The notes under the pieces are model-generated. The model was given only the letters and a program-made list of their open reading frames with translations, had not been told where the DNA came from and searched no databases. A stretch of 64,000 nt of DNA from the NCBI GenBank assembly GCA_030490835.1, contig CM059973.1:84025221-84089220 (forward strand). The letters run 5' to 3'. The position numbers and the translations under genes are program-made. The number at the start of each line of letters is the position of its first letter. Position 1 is the first letter of the stretch. Of this stretch, positions 13,601-24,500 are shown in pieces. The stretch comes from Annona cherimola (lineage: Eukaryota > Streptophyta > Magnoliopsida > Magnoliales > Annonaceae).

Positions 13601-13808
13601 AAATTATGAAACCGTAATAAAAGATATGATGGTGTTCAACGAACCGATGGATTCACAAAAGATGTGGTGACTGAAATTACTAAAAACCTATTGGAAATGT
13701 TTCCAGTTTGCAGGAGGTTTTGATGCAGAGAGCATGCGTGCTTTTGAAGAGTTGAGGAGTCGTATTCATGCCACACAAACAAAAGAGACCAACACACCTG
13801 AAGCTTAG
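7699..13808 (+). CDS. CHUP1: CHUP1, chloroplast-positioning actin regulator (nine exons, 970 aa)
   Basis: CHUP1 sits on the chloroplast outer envelope and builds the short actin filaments that move and anchor chloroplasts in response to light. Exons: 7699-7798, 8054-8148, 8312-9046, 10336-11646, 11752-11883, 12197-12378, 12597-12708, 13089-13232, 13707-13808; total 2913 bp, all GT-AG, phases consistent. Order of parts: hydrophobic anchor FLVAASIAAYAV (residues 7-18); acidic stretch (about 45-75); DEEAILPDFEDLLSGEIEFP; long coiled coil (about 120-300); EEVNNLRHANEDLLKQVEGL and ELVYLRWVNACLRYELRNYQ; basic LIQKLKKWGKSKDD in the actin-binding region; proline-rich segment (about 630-695); HRAPELVEFYQTLMKREAKK and MIGEIENRSTFLLA; then the conserved C-terminal domain (748-970), which in Arabidopsis promotes actin polymerisation. 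Arabidopsis CHUP1 is 1004 aa, so this copy is complete. Intron 3 (9047-10335) is the longest and holds nothing recognisable. A short paralogue follows downstream. Confidence 0.97.
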
Positions 13809-14146
13809 CTGCATGTTCTACCACTTGCCATATACATCCATATTTTTATAGTCGAATTCCTCTGTATATTTTCTTTCCTACTCCAAACAAAGAGGGAAAA
13901 AAAGGATAAATTTTCTGATACTTTCGTTGTAAGCTGGTAATATTAATGTGTTCAGTTCAATCAATCAAAGTATCATATTTATACATGGTTCGTAAAACTC
14001 GGTAGAAGAATCACAGATTTCCATTGCCGACCAGGCCAAATTCTCATCAGTTCCTCGTTTTCATCGACGTTTAATTTTACGCTAGAACTTGGGGAGAATT
14101 GGATGGTATTGGCGATTTGACTAAGCAGCTCTGGCAGCAGAAAATT
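13809..14146. other. CHUP1 3' flank
   Basis: It probably contains the 3' untranslated region of CHUP1, which runs AT-rich to about 13980. No other feature is seen. Confidence 0.5.
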
Positions 14147-14650
14147 ATGGATAAGGGGAAAAATAATAGTGATATAAGGTTCAGAAATAAATTGAGTGAA
14201 TACGAAAGGGTTTGTAAGCAAATGTATCTCCATCATAAGAAAGCCTGTGGAGACATTTTCGAAAAGCACTTCGAGAAAGCAACTCAGAGAAAGTTGCAAC
14301 TTGCAAATGAACCGGCCTTGCCCGTACCAACCCAACCATCTATTCCTGTTCCCACGGAGCGATCGCAATCGGAGGCTATAACATCATCGGCACCGAAGTG
14401 GAAAAAGAACTCCATCGGCGATGAAGAATGGGTAGCAAAAAAGAGCAAGGTATCATCTAACAAAGGCAGAATAGTAAAAGAGCAATTGCTGGAATCAGTT
14501 GGTCCACTTGATATAGCTCAAAGACAGCATGCCCCGATGATTAGAAGAAAAAAAAAAAAAAAAGACAGCATGCCCCGGAAGAAGTGGTTTACCCACACAT
14601 TTGATCAAGATGATCTCTGGTTCTGTAATAAAACTCATCATATTAAATAA
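14147..14650 (+). CDS. Unrecognised 167-aa ORF, possible gene remnant
   Basis: I do not recognise this protein. The first in-frame ATG is at 14147; the frame is open from 14099. It is strongly charged: a helical-looking N-terminal part (NKLSEYERVCKQMYLHHKK), a short proline segment (PALPVPTQPSIPVPTERS), then a Lys/Arg-rich part with nuclear-signal-like runs. An oligo-A tract at about 14549-14565 encodes a lysine run and is flanked by a direct repeat of about 15 bases (AAGACAGCATGCCCC, near 14520 and 14562), so part of the frame arose by a local duplication. It starts about 340 bases after the CHUP1 stop. It could be a processed fragment of a nuclear protein gene, or an exon of a gene whose other parts I cannot see. 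Confidence 0.25.
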   Translation: MDKGKNNSDIRFRNKLSEYERVCKQMYLHHKKACGDIFEKHFEKATQRKLQLANEPALPVPTQPSIPVPTERSQSEAITSSAPKWKKNSIGDEEWVAKKSKVSSNKGRIVKEQLLESVGPLDIAQRQHAPMIRRKKKKKDSMPRKKWFTHTFDQDDLWFCNKTHHIK

Positions 14651-14713
14651 TGTGAAGATTACCGCGCTACAGACATTGCAAAAGTATATGTATCAATGTG
14701 TAAAATCGAAATT

Positions 14714-14791
14714 GAAAACCTAAAATTCTTCTTCTTCAATCTTTTCAGTCTTTGAAAACCTAAAATTCTTCTTCTTCAATCTTTCTAGTCT
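14714..14791 (+). repeat. Direct repeat, 40-bp period
   Basis: Two almost identical units, 14714-14753 and 14754-14791, both starting GAAAACCTAAAATTCTTC. A recent local duplication. Confidence 0.8.
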
Positions 14792-14799
14792 TTTCAAAC

Positions 14800-15547
14800 T
14801 TTTACTATGAAGCTGTGTGCTTGAGAAAAAGATAAAACTTTGGATTAAAGTTTTGGATATAAAAATTTTTGAAATGAGAGAAAACAATATGATATAATAG
14901 GATAATGATAAGGAATAAAGTGAATAAAATTAAAATAGATATATTAGTTGTATGAGTAGTTGTATAGAAATAATTTAAAAGTATGGTAGTTTGTATTGAA
15001 ATTTTTTGAAAAATAATTAAAAAAATAAAATAGTTGTAGAGAATGAAAAGTTTTAGATTGAAACTCTAAATTAAAAATCTTTCAAATTAATATTTTTCAC
15101 TCTCTATAACTAATCTTTTAATTATTTTTTATATCGTTCTATACAACTATCCTACTTTTTAATCATTTCAACAAAATTACCCATATAACTTACCTATCTG
15201 TTTTAATTTTATTATCTTTATTCTTCATTATTACCCTTATCAGATTATAACATTTTCTCCCATTTTAGAAACTTTTATATTAAAAACTTTTCATTCAAAA
15301 GTTTTATCACTTCTCAACACAATTTTTTTCACTCTCCACAACTATACTATTTTTAGTTATTTCTTTTCATCTTATTATACAACTACCTTACTTTTTAATC
15401 TTTTCTACACAACTACTTCTATAACTAACTTATCTATTTTAATATTATTTTCTTTACTCCTCATCATTACCTTTATCATATTACATCATTTCTTTTTATT
15501 TCAAAACTTTTTATACAAAAAATTTTTCATTTAAAAGTTTTATCACT
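14800..15547. repeat. Cluster of three Tourist-like MITE copies
   Basis: Three adjacent copies of the family best seen at 36566-36857. The first (about 14820-15070) is in the same orientation as that copy; the next two (about 15070-15315 and 15316-15547) are reversed. They share the internal block that reads in reverse as Tttctacacaactac...cctatctattttaa, and end in AAAAGTTTTATCACT. The ends are too worn to define target duplications. Confidence 0.6.
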
Positions 15548-15555
15548 CTCGAGCA

Positions 15556-16809
15556 TAGGGGTGGGAATCGGGGCGGGTTGACCCGTGACCAGCCTACTCT
15601 ATTTAATACCGGGGCGGATGGGTCAAATATTTAATATTTTTTAAGAATGACTGGTCTGGGTGGACCTACCAGGCCCCGGACCTACTTATGCCCCTTGACC
15701 CGTCGACCTGCTGACTCGTTTTCTTGTCTCTCACGTAAAAAAACTCTCCTTCAGTGCCGATGAACCCTTCCTAGCTTTGCCCTATACTGAAAGACCCTTC
15801 CCTGTCCCTGTACCCCTGTGCGCCTCTTGGCCCTCTTCTAGCGTCTCGTTCTCCCGTCATTGCCTCTGGTAAAAGCATGTGGTCGCCGGCCATTGATGCA
15901 TGCTCATTCCGGTGAAAGCTCCGATCTGAAGCTTCTTTGTAGTTGTCGTGTAGTTGCATGCAGTCGCCGTTTTTGCTATCCCTTGTCAACTCCCTTCATC
16001 TCATCCGCCAGGTCTCTCTCTTCCCCCCTCCTCTCCTTCCTTTACATGTTTTTCTCTTTATTTTTGTAATGAGGGATCTGTAATAATGTTGGTGATGTCA
16101 TTGAGAGATGGAATTAGTTGTTTGATTACAAACCTTGCCGAGGCAATTTAGGAATCAAGGCTTCTATCAGGTCAGGTTTGTTCTACCGTCTCTGGAGATT
16201 GCTCTACCGGCCGGCCATTCCAGTGAAAGGCAACTGCCGTAGCTTCATCTTCAACTATTTACCTCCGGTTCCTGCTTACCCAGTACCAAATACATGACTC
16301 AGTTATCCATTAGTGGGCCTATCTGTCCCAGATGAATTTTAGTTGTGTCTGGTTGGATGTTAAAATGATGCTGTAAAAATATAAAAAAATGGAAAAGGCT
16401 GTAACTATCTATGATAAATTCTTCATAATCTATGACTAGCATATAGCAAGGATTTCTTTAAGCACTATAGGTGAATAAATATTCATGTTTTATTTAAGTA
16501 TTTATATTTTACTTTGACTGATTAGTAATAGATTGAAGCATATTGTAGTTAAATTTAATATAGATTTGTCTTTATACTTGATTGGTTCATAAATTCTTAA
16601 AACTTCTTACTTGACTCGCAGTTTTTATCCTACCCGTTGACCCGATACCGATCCGAATTTTGTTCCAAGACCTAGTAGAAAAAAGTAAGGATCAAACCAA
16701 CCTTGTCCCGACCCGATATAAAAATAAGGGTCAAACAAGATTTTTGAAAAGTAGAGTCAGGGTTGGGCATACCCTGACCCGTCCCGACCCTCCTCGATTC
16801 CCACCCCTA
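15556..16809. mobile_element. Non-autonomous hAT transposon, 1254 bp
   Basis: The ends are a perfect 15-bp terminal inverted repeat, TAGGGGTGGGAATCG at 15556-15570 and its reverse complement ending at 16809, and continue imperfectly inward as G/C-rich CGGG-type repeats. An exact 8-bp duplication CTCGAGCA flanks it at 15548-15555 and 16810-16817. TAGGGGTG-type ends with 8-bp duplications are the mark of the hAT superfamily. No transposase frame is present; the inside has only short unconvincing ORFs. The target lies at the end of a Tourist-like MITE, so this insertion is younger than that MITE. Confidence 0.92.
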
Positions 16810-16839
16810 CTCGAGCACATTCCAAAACTTTACTATTTA

Positions 16840-17310
16840 AGGGACATTTGATAATGCTGATTTTGAGATGAGATGAGAAATGAGAAAAGAAATATTTTGA
16901 GATTTGCGTGATTGATATGAAATGATTGGGGTAAAGTTAAAATAAATAGAGTAGTTAGAAAGAAAATGATTGGATTAAAAAGGTAAAGTCGGAAAAAATA
17001 TGATTGTTAGATTATTAAATAATTTGCTGAAAAATATGAAAGCTTTACGTTTTCTATTTACCAAACAACCTCTAAAACTTTCGACTCTCCACAACTATCC
17101 TATTTTTTAGTCATTTCTTTACCTCTTCTTATATATCTATTATATTTTCAATCATTTCTACACAACTATACATACGATTAACTTATCTGTTTTAAATTTA
17201 TTTTTTATATTTTGTTATTACCTGTATCATTTCATATCATATTTTATTGATTTAAAAACTTTTACATCAAATTTTTTTTATCACTTCTCAAATACACCAT
17301 TAACATTTAT
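16840..17310. repeat. Two degraded MITE-like repeats
   Basis: The part at about 16840-17080 starts GGGACATTTGATAATG and ends TACCAAACAACC, a worn inverted pair of the GGG..TTTG / CAAA..CC type. The part at 17085-17305 is a reversed Tourist-like copy with the usual CTACACAACTA and TATCTGTTTTAAATTTATT blocks. No coding content. Confidence 0.45.
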
Positions 17311-18179
17311 AAATAATATCATTATTATTATTGTGGACATTTATACGTCTAGCTGTTATTATTTGTCTTTTAATGCAAAAATCTTTTTTTAATCTTTATT
17401 TTCGATCCTCACTTTTTTTCACCACAAGAATTATTTTCCCCATTCATCCCCTTATTGGAATTCGAGAATTTCGCGGTCTTGCTTTTCCCCCCTTCATACA
17501 CGCATATTTTCCCAGCACTATCAGAGATTACCTCTTCGTAACATGTTCTAGAATTGAAAGTTGCGATTCGTTGACGTGTACTTGGGGAGATTTGATTCGG
17601 CAACGGAGGCCAGCTTGCCCTTTGGAAAGTCCGGAAGTTTATAGTCAGCCTATACTCAGCATTTGTTCAAAGGTTAACGGTTGGGTGGACAACCAAACTG
17701 TCTCATCTCAGGCAACAGGTATGGAGCCATCCCATAAAATTAATTTAATGATTTGGTCTCAAAATATTCAAAAAATTTCAAGTTGGCACCAAGGAATTTT
17801 TTTTTTCCCTTCCGTGAATGGATTTGTTGGGGGGAAAAAATCATCCTTCGAGACTAGACCTTGACGTGTATTAAATTTTTTTTCCTTTTTTCATCATGAT
17901 ATGTGTTTTTAATTATTATTTATTAGTTATTACTATTTAACCTGATGTACTTTATAGTTAGCATTATCTTATGGGTCATTTACGACATAATTATGTTTCA
18001 TCCAATATAGTTTGATTTTAGTTCATTGTTTACCATAAAAAATTCTACTCCATTTTTTGGTGCCAATCAAGCCAAGCTCTGGAGGTGCATCTATACATTT
18101 GTCATTTGTGAGCCACATTACATTTTAAAGTTTCCCTTTTACGAACCCTAGTTTTACGTAATTTTATCCATTTTTTCGT
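17311..18179. other. Spacer with an unrecognised open frame
   Basis: A plus-strand frame is open from 17331 to 17864 (177 codons), and the part at about 17440-17720 is less AT-rich. It ends in GCAACAGGTATGG near 17711, which resembles a splice donor. The translation matches nothing I know and has no N-terminal CHUP1 features, so I do not call it a gene or an exon of the downstream paralogue. Confidence 0.3.
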
Positions 18180-18358
18180 TTTTAATAAATGATGGAAAAT
18201 GTATTTAACGTCATTTACATTGTCGTAAAAACTCGATCAATTGTTTGGCATTAATGTGCATATACAAATGTTTAAAGTCGATTTAATAAAATAATTTAAT
18301 ACTAAATATTAATTTTAAAACTGTATTTTCTTAAATAGTTTTATAATTTATTTACTCA

Positions 18359-18392
<34 letters not shown>

Positions 18393-18745
18393 CAAGACAG
18401 ATGTGATCTCGTTTGCCTTGGTGTTGATAGCCAGCACCCAAAATTATAATTTTTTTATTAAGAAGTTATTTTATTAGGCTGAGCAAATGTTTAGTTTAGC
18501 CCATATCAAAAAATCTATTTACAATACTTTTTTTTTTTACTTTTTTTTCCATACACTTGCTTATCTAAAGTTTACCATTTTTGGATATGAACACATTCCA
18601 AAATAGGTAAAACTTAGTTTATAAGTTAAATATACTTAGATAAATAAATGTATGAAGAGAAAAATAAAAAAAAGTATTGTAAATTAGTTTTTTAAGGTAG
18701 GCTAAACGAGATATTTGTTTAACACGAGTTAACAGGATTATTCTT
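18180..18745. repeat. Interspersed-repeat fragment, (AT)n tract and foldback element
   Basis: The part at 18180-18360 is a reversed fragment of the AT-rich repeat family best seen at 56565-56990. An (AT)14-type microsatellite lies at about 18363-18390. The part at 18465-18745 is a foldback element: left arm TTATTAGGCTGAGCAAATG...TTTACAATACTT, right arm its imperfect reverse complement ending near 18745. Related foldbacks lie at 44140 and 58207. Confidence 0.6.
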
Positions 18746-21015
18746 TTTACTTGTTAAAATAAAATGGTTAATTTAGAAATATCTAATTTATAAATCAAAT
18801 TTTATCGTTTTTAAATATGCGCATTTTTTTGGGATTTCTATATTTTCATCATAAAACTTCTTATTTTAAAAATAATAAATAATATTTCATCAAAAAATTT
18901 AAAAAAAATATTATAAAACCATCCGGTATCAGCATCAACCGACCAGATGTTATGAAGCTGATGTCGAATGCTTGCATAAATGACTAGACAATCTTCAACG
19001 GTGCAAAATTTGTTTGAGGTAGCTAGTAAACGATTCCTTTCCATTGACTGACAGGAGGATAATCAATTTTAGCTAGGGGTTTGAAGTTTGAACGAATGAA
19101 TGCATGCTCTGGTCCATTTGACCGTCATTTTCCAAGAACAAGACGTTAGCTCTAAGTTAAAAAATAGTAATATTGGTGCGATTAAAAAAATTCTGATGCT
19201 TTGATATCAGCCACCGCCGCACGCTTGCTTTTACCGTACGTTCAAGCAAGACCATTCAAACTTGGTGTGAATTTTTCTGCCGAGATACCGCCGCAGCTAA
19301 CAGCACTTTGTTCAAAGGAGCTTTGATTCGGATGTAAACGTCATTGGGAATTTTTGTTTTTCAAATTCTTATTTTCCGATACATTTTTTTAATATTATTT
19401 TTAATACCGGTTTTCTCATTTTCAATTCACATCTTATCTTATTTATTCCGTCCATACAAAGTCCTCGAATCTTTGAAACACCCCCTCAGAGGGCATTTTT
19501 GATGAGAGGTGACATTTTAAACCAATTAATGGCCATTTTTTCCATTATTATTTTATTTTAAATTATTTTTTATATTTTTCATACAATTATCTATCTATTT
19601 TATGCTTGTTCTTTTTACTTTACTAACCGAAATATCACACCCGTCGCATCACATTTTCGTTATTTAAAAATTTCTGTACAGTTTTTTTTTTTTAAAAAAA
19701 AATTATGACCAAACATACACTTCATTTGGACAGGTTTTGGCTGTATTTTATAAGTCAACTGAATTCTTATTCGCCTACGAAATTTTTTTTTTTTATGAAA
19801 TATTCACCTACGAATTGTGTAAGAAGTATATTCGAGCCCCGACATATCTAGAGAAATCTTACAGAATATGACACTAGTGGTTAGCTATGCACGTTCCAAG
19901 TCTAGGCCATATATAATAATATACATTTGCAGCCCCATGACGTTTCATGTTAATTAAAAACTTGAAAGATAACTAATGCCGTACCTTTCTACTCTGGCCC
20001 TAACCACCTACGTATTCGCTGAAAAGAAATATATAATGAATAAACTAGTAGCGCAACATTGAGTCCCAGGCAATTGCATGCATATATATTTGAACCCTGT
20101 ACACGGCCTGAAAGTTGAATATATATTAAGGATGTCAAGAAAATTAATGGTTTAGCAAGGCATCCATAACTCGTAATGTACCACATTGTCTCATAATTTT
20201 CTCGTACATACATAACATTTTATCTTAAATTTTTATTATGCTAATATTGTTGATAATATAACAAAGGACCCATGTCCATTCCATTGAGAACCCAATTTTG
20301 CCCATTCACAAATTTTTCTATTGAAATAATTTAGCTCAACTGCACACACTTTTTGATAATCTAAATCATTATTTTGGTGGCAGTAAATGATTCAAATAAG
20401 TTTACATCAAGGCTAAATTGTTTAAGGAAATTTTGCAAACATACCTACAAAGTTTAACCAATATTACGGCTATATCCTTAAGTTAGCTGAAATTGTAAAT
20501 ATTTTTACAAAGTTTGTATAAATTTATAAGTATATTTCTTTGATTAGGACAACGTTAGAACTTTCGATAAAAAACCATAGTGGTCTTTAAGCCAAGTAAT
20601 ACACTTGCAACGATTTTTACAAATGTTGTAAGTATATATGCAAAAAATCTAAAATAAAAATATATGTAAAAATATATAAAATAATAAAATAGCAAATATT
20701 GGCATTATTGTTATTTTACACAAAATTCTAATGTCGTCATAATTTAAGGGATATGCTTACAATTTCATGCAAATCTTATAGCCATGTTTGCAATTTCGGT
20801 AAACTTAGGAATATAGATACAATATTAGTCAAACTTTATATGTATATATGCAAAAATCACATTATTTAAATTAAAAAAATTTAGATGAGCAAAATAGCCT
20901 TTTAAATAGGTAGATATGACTATGTTGATGAAATGAGTGTAATAGTAATTAGGGAAAATATTATAGATACAAAAGTAATTTATCAAGGCTTACAACGTAT
21001 GGAAGGATGTATAAT
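18746..21015. other. AT-rich spacer, no gene recognised
   Basis: No coding region, RNA gene or complete element was found. A diverged Tourist-like fragment may lie near 19500-19690. The rest is low-complexity AT-rich DNA. Confidence 0.5.
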
Positions 21016-21296
21016 GACGTGTTTGTTTCAAGATAAAATTTTCACTAAAAGTTTTTCAATTTAAAATTTTTTACTATCTTCAACTATTCTATTTTGAATT
21101 ATTTCTTTACATCTTTTTATATAAACTATTTTATTTTTTAATTATTTTTACACAATTACTCGTACAACTAATCTATCTATTTTAAATTTATTTTTCATCA
21201 TTATCTCTATCATATCACGAGATTTTCTCTTATTTTTAAAAAAATTATACAAAAAAAACTTTCGTTCAAAAATTTTATTACTTTTCAGTCACACCC
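21016..21296. repeat. Tourist-like MITE copy upstream of the short CHUP1 paralogue
   Basis: A reversed copy of the family, with ends close to GACGTGTTTGTTTC on the left and TCACACCC on the right and the standard internal blocks. It ends about 170 bp before the TATA box of the following gene. Confidence 0.6.
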
Positions 21297-21463
21297 TGCG
21301 AGTAATTTTCGCTTAATCCATGGAAAAGCGAAATTTCACGGAAACAATGCACACTACCCCATTCGAATTTCGGCGGTCAGTCTGCCGCGGGGTTCTGCCA
21401 ACGGACATGGAGACTCATGACTTTTGACTAATTCCTGCAGAGGCCCCCGCGATTCAACCATCC

Positions 21464-21470
21464 CTATAAG
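21464..21470 (+). promoter_or_regulatory. TATA box of the short CHUP1 paralogue
   Basis: CTATAAG stands 78 bp before the ATG at 21548, in a G/C-richer stretch that begins near 21340. This placement fits a transcription start near 21495 and supports an independent gene that begins in the proline-rich exon, not the tail of a longer one. Confidence 0.55.
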
Positions 21471-21547
21471 ACGATATATGCAGCGGGAGTGTCTCTCGGC
21501 GGTTGTGGATTAATTGCTTCCTGGTAAGAAGTGAACGAGCAGCAGGC

Positions 21548-24500
21548 ATGAAGACGAAGGCAGAGTACAATATTGAGAAGAGAGCAGCACGCATGCCAAA
21601 GCCACCTCCACGACCATCCTCATCCTCATCATCTGCTTCTTCTTTGCCTTTTCCTCCACCCACGAAGAATTCTTCACGTGGTGTGCCTCTCCCGCCTCCC
21701 TGGCTGCCCAGTAGTAGGCCGCCATCCATCCGGCCTAGCAAACTTCCCCGCCCGCCGCCGCCCGACGAGACTAGCATCCCACCTGTTCCACCACCTCCAT
21801 CGCTTGGGCCTGGTGGAGCTTTTCGGCTTCGTGAGCTAGTTGAACTGTACCATTCATTGATGAGGCGGCAAGGAAAGAGAGAAATCGGCGACATGATTGA
21901 GGAGATGGAAAGCAAGTCATCATTCCTGTTAGCTGTGAGTAGCATTTCAATCTCATGCGCCCATTGCCTCCTTTTTTTTTTTGTTGATGAAAGGAACCAA
22001 CCTATCCCACACCCCTAAGAGTTTTCTAGGGATGAGGGATAGGAAGAACCGAGATTCATTTTCAAAAAATTGTCTATACAAATTTTTTCCTGAATGGCAT
22101 GGGGGGATGCCCCACCAAACCTGTTGATCTACAAGGGAAGCAGAAATAGAGTCAGCGAGAGCATGTGCCACTGCGTTTCCTTGTCTAAGAACATGATGAA
22201 CTGTGACCTGGGTAGAGGATGAGAGAATAGATTTGATCTTGTCGATCACTACACCAACTGGAGAAGAAATTGGATCATTCGAAAGCAGAAAGTTGATAAG
22301 GAGGAGCGAATCCGACTCAATCTGGAGTTTTCCTAAATTAAGCTCCTTGCCCCGAATAGAAAAGCATGTGCCTCCATAAGCAGGGGCTCCATGAAGCCAC
22401 AACGTCGTCATCCTTTAGCAGCGATAAAAGAACCCCCGGAGTCCCTAATGACAGCCGCAAAGCCCATAGATGTGTGGCGATGAAGAATCCGAGCATCAAC
22501 ATTAATTTTTAGAAAACCCACCGGAGGTCTGGTCCATCTGGGGACAAGTGGTCGGTCAAGAGCCCCTCCCAAGGTGAGAGGAGTGGCCCTATGGTATTGC
22601 TCCAGATAGTCCTCGCACCATTTGAGAGTGTTGGCAAGATCCGATTTTGCCCCATCAGCTCTCAGTGCATTTCGTAAAAACCAAATCCTCCAACAACAAA
22701 GCATGAAGATCGCAAGAACCTTCGGTGTAGGGCGAGATGTAAGGGAAATGAATATTTCTTGAACCGGGGTCGAAGGAGAGATAAACCCAGTAGCCCTCGA
22801 ACATATATCCTTTGTGAGTTCGCATTCAGAGAATAAATGGTTTGTGTCCTCAAGACCAGACCTGCAAAAGAAACACAAAGGATCAACATCAATACCCTGG
22901 GTCCTCAAATTTTGGAGGGTCGGGAGTCTATTCTTAAACAGTCTCCACCCAAAAATGAGGATTTTGCTGGGGAGTTTGGTCCGCTAGATTTCTTTGTAGA
23001 TGGAGAGATGAGGGGAGCAGCCATGTCCTGAGCTTAGCACCCTGTAGGCTGACTTGACAGTATAGGCTCCGATAGGTTCGAACTTCCAAAAGACCGTATC
23101 CTGTTGAGCGGGTTGGGGCAAGGGAATTTGATTGATTACTTGCCACCCCTCTTCCCCCACAGCCGCCAAAAGTCGCTCCCTGTTCCATGAGCTTGAATCC
23201 TCGCAGATAAAATGACTGACGTTAACATCATCCGGGATTGATAGTGGGAGGGGCCCCGCCTTGGTGACCATTGTATCCAGCCAAGCATCCCTAAAGAACT
23301 GAACTCTCTTCCCGTCCCCAATTCGCCACCTACATCCAAATTGAATCGCATCCCTTGCCTTAAGGATACTTCTCCAAGTGAAGGAATCAGAGATTTTAGC
23401 CTTACATCTCCAAAAGTCGCCCGTCGGGAAATATTTGGCTTTTAGAATCTTGTAGCACAAGGAGCAAGTGATCGTGGATAGATGCCAGGCCTGCTTTGCG
23501 AGGAGAGCATAGTTGAATGCGTTTAAGTCCCTGAAGCCCATTCCACCCGCTAACTTTGTTTTGCACATCTCGTTTCATGCTACCCAACTCATTTTCCGTT
23601 TGCCTCCATTTTCGCCCCACCAAAACTTGCTTAGTAGCCCATTGAGTTCATAACAGAAGGACTTAGGTATAAGGAAGATGCTCATTGTGTATGTCGGGAT
23701 CGCCTGTGCAACCGCCTTAATCAGTATCTCTTTGCCCCCCCATGAAAGAAACCTTCCTTTCCAACCCTAGATTTTCTTACATATCCGCTCTTTAAGTCCC
23801 TTAAACAAATCCCTTTTTGATCTTCCTAACCAGGCAGGTAAGCCCAAGTAGTTTTTGAGATCATGGCCCGCAGCTCCCAGAAGGGAAGTAATATCCTTAC
23901 GGGTGTCCGAATTGGTGTTAGAACTGAAAAATAAGGCCGTCTTATCAACATTGACTACCTGTCCCGATGATTCCGAGTATCGGTGAAGAACAGTGAGGAA
24001 ATTACTAACATCCTGAGTTGAAGCTCGCAAGAAAATAATGGCATCGTCTGCAAACAGTAGGTGGGTAATCGGTGGCCCACGGGGGCAGATCTTGATTCCA
24101 TGAATGGAAGAATTGACAGCCGCATTGGTGATAATTGCGGAAAGCCCCTCCGCACACATTATAAAAAGATATGGGGAGAGCGGATCGCCTTGCCTTAGTC
24201 CTCTTTGGGGTTGGAAATACCCTGTTTTGAAACCATTAACATTCACCCGATAGGTTACAAAGGTTACACAGCTCATTATCCAATTAGTCCAAACCGGCCC
24301 AAAATTCATTGCTTCCATGACCGATTTGAGAAAATTCCACTCTACCCGATCATACGCCTTGGACATATCCAGTTTGATAGCCATATCCATGCGTTTCCTT
24401 CTCTGCCCGTTCCGGAGATAGTGAATAGCTTCATAGGCCACCAGCATATTATCAGTTATAAGCCTGCTTGGAATGAAGGCGCTTTGTTGTTCACTGATGA

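Noticed and set aside
17331..17864. Possible upstream exon coding the missing N-terminus of the short CHUP1 paralogue
   Set aside because: The translation has no MFVR anchor, no coiled coil and no other CHUP1 block, and the paralogue has its own TATA box just before its first ATG.
21454..21945. Long minus-strand Gly-rich frame (163 codons), and another at 11169-11486
   Set aside because: These are antisense shadows of the proline-rich segments of the two CHUP1-family genes; Pro codons read as Gly on the other strand.
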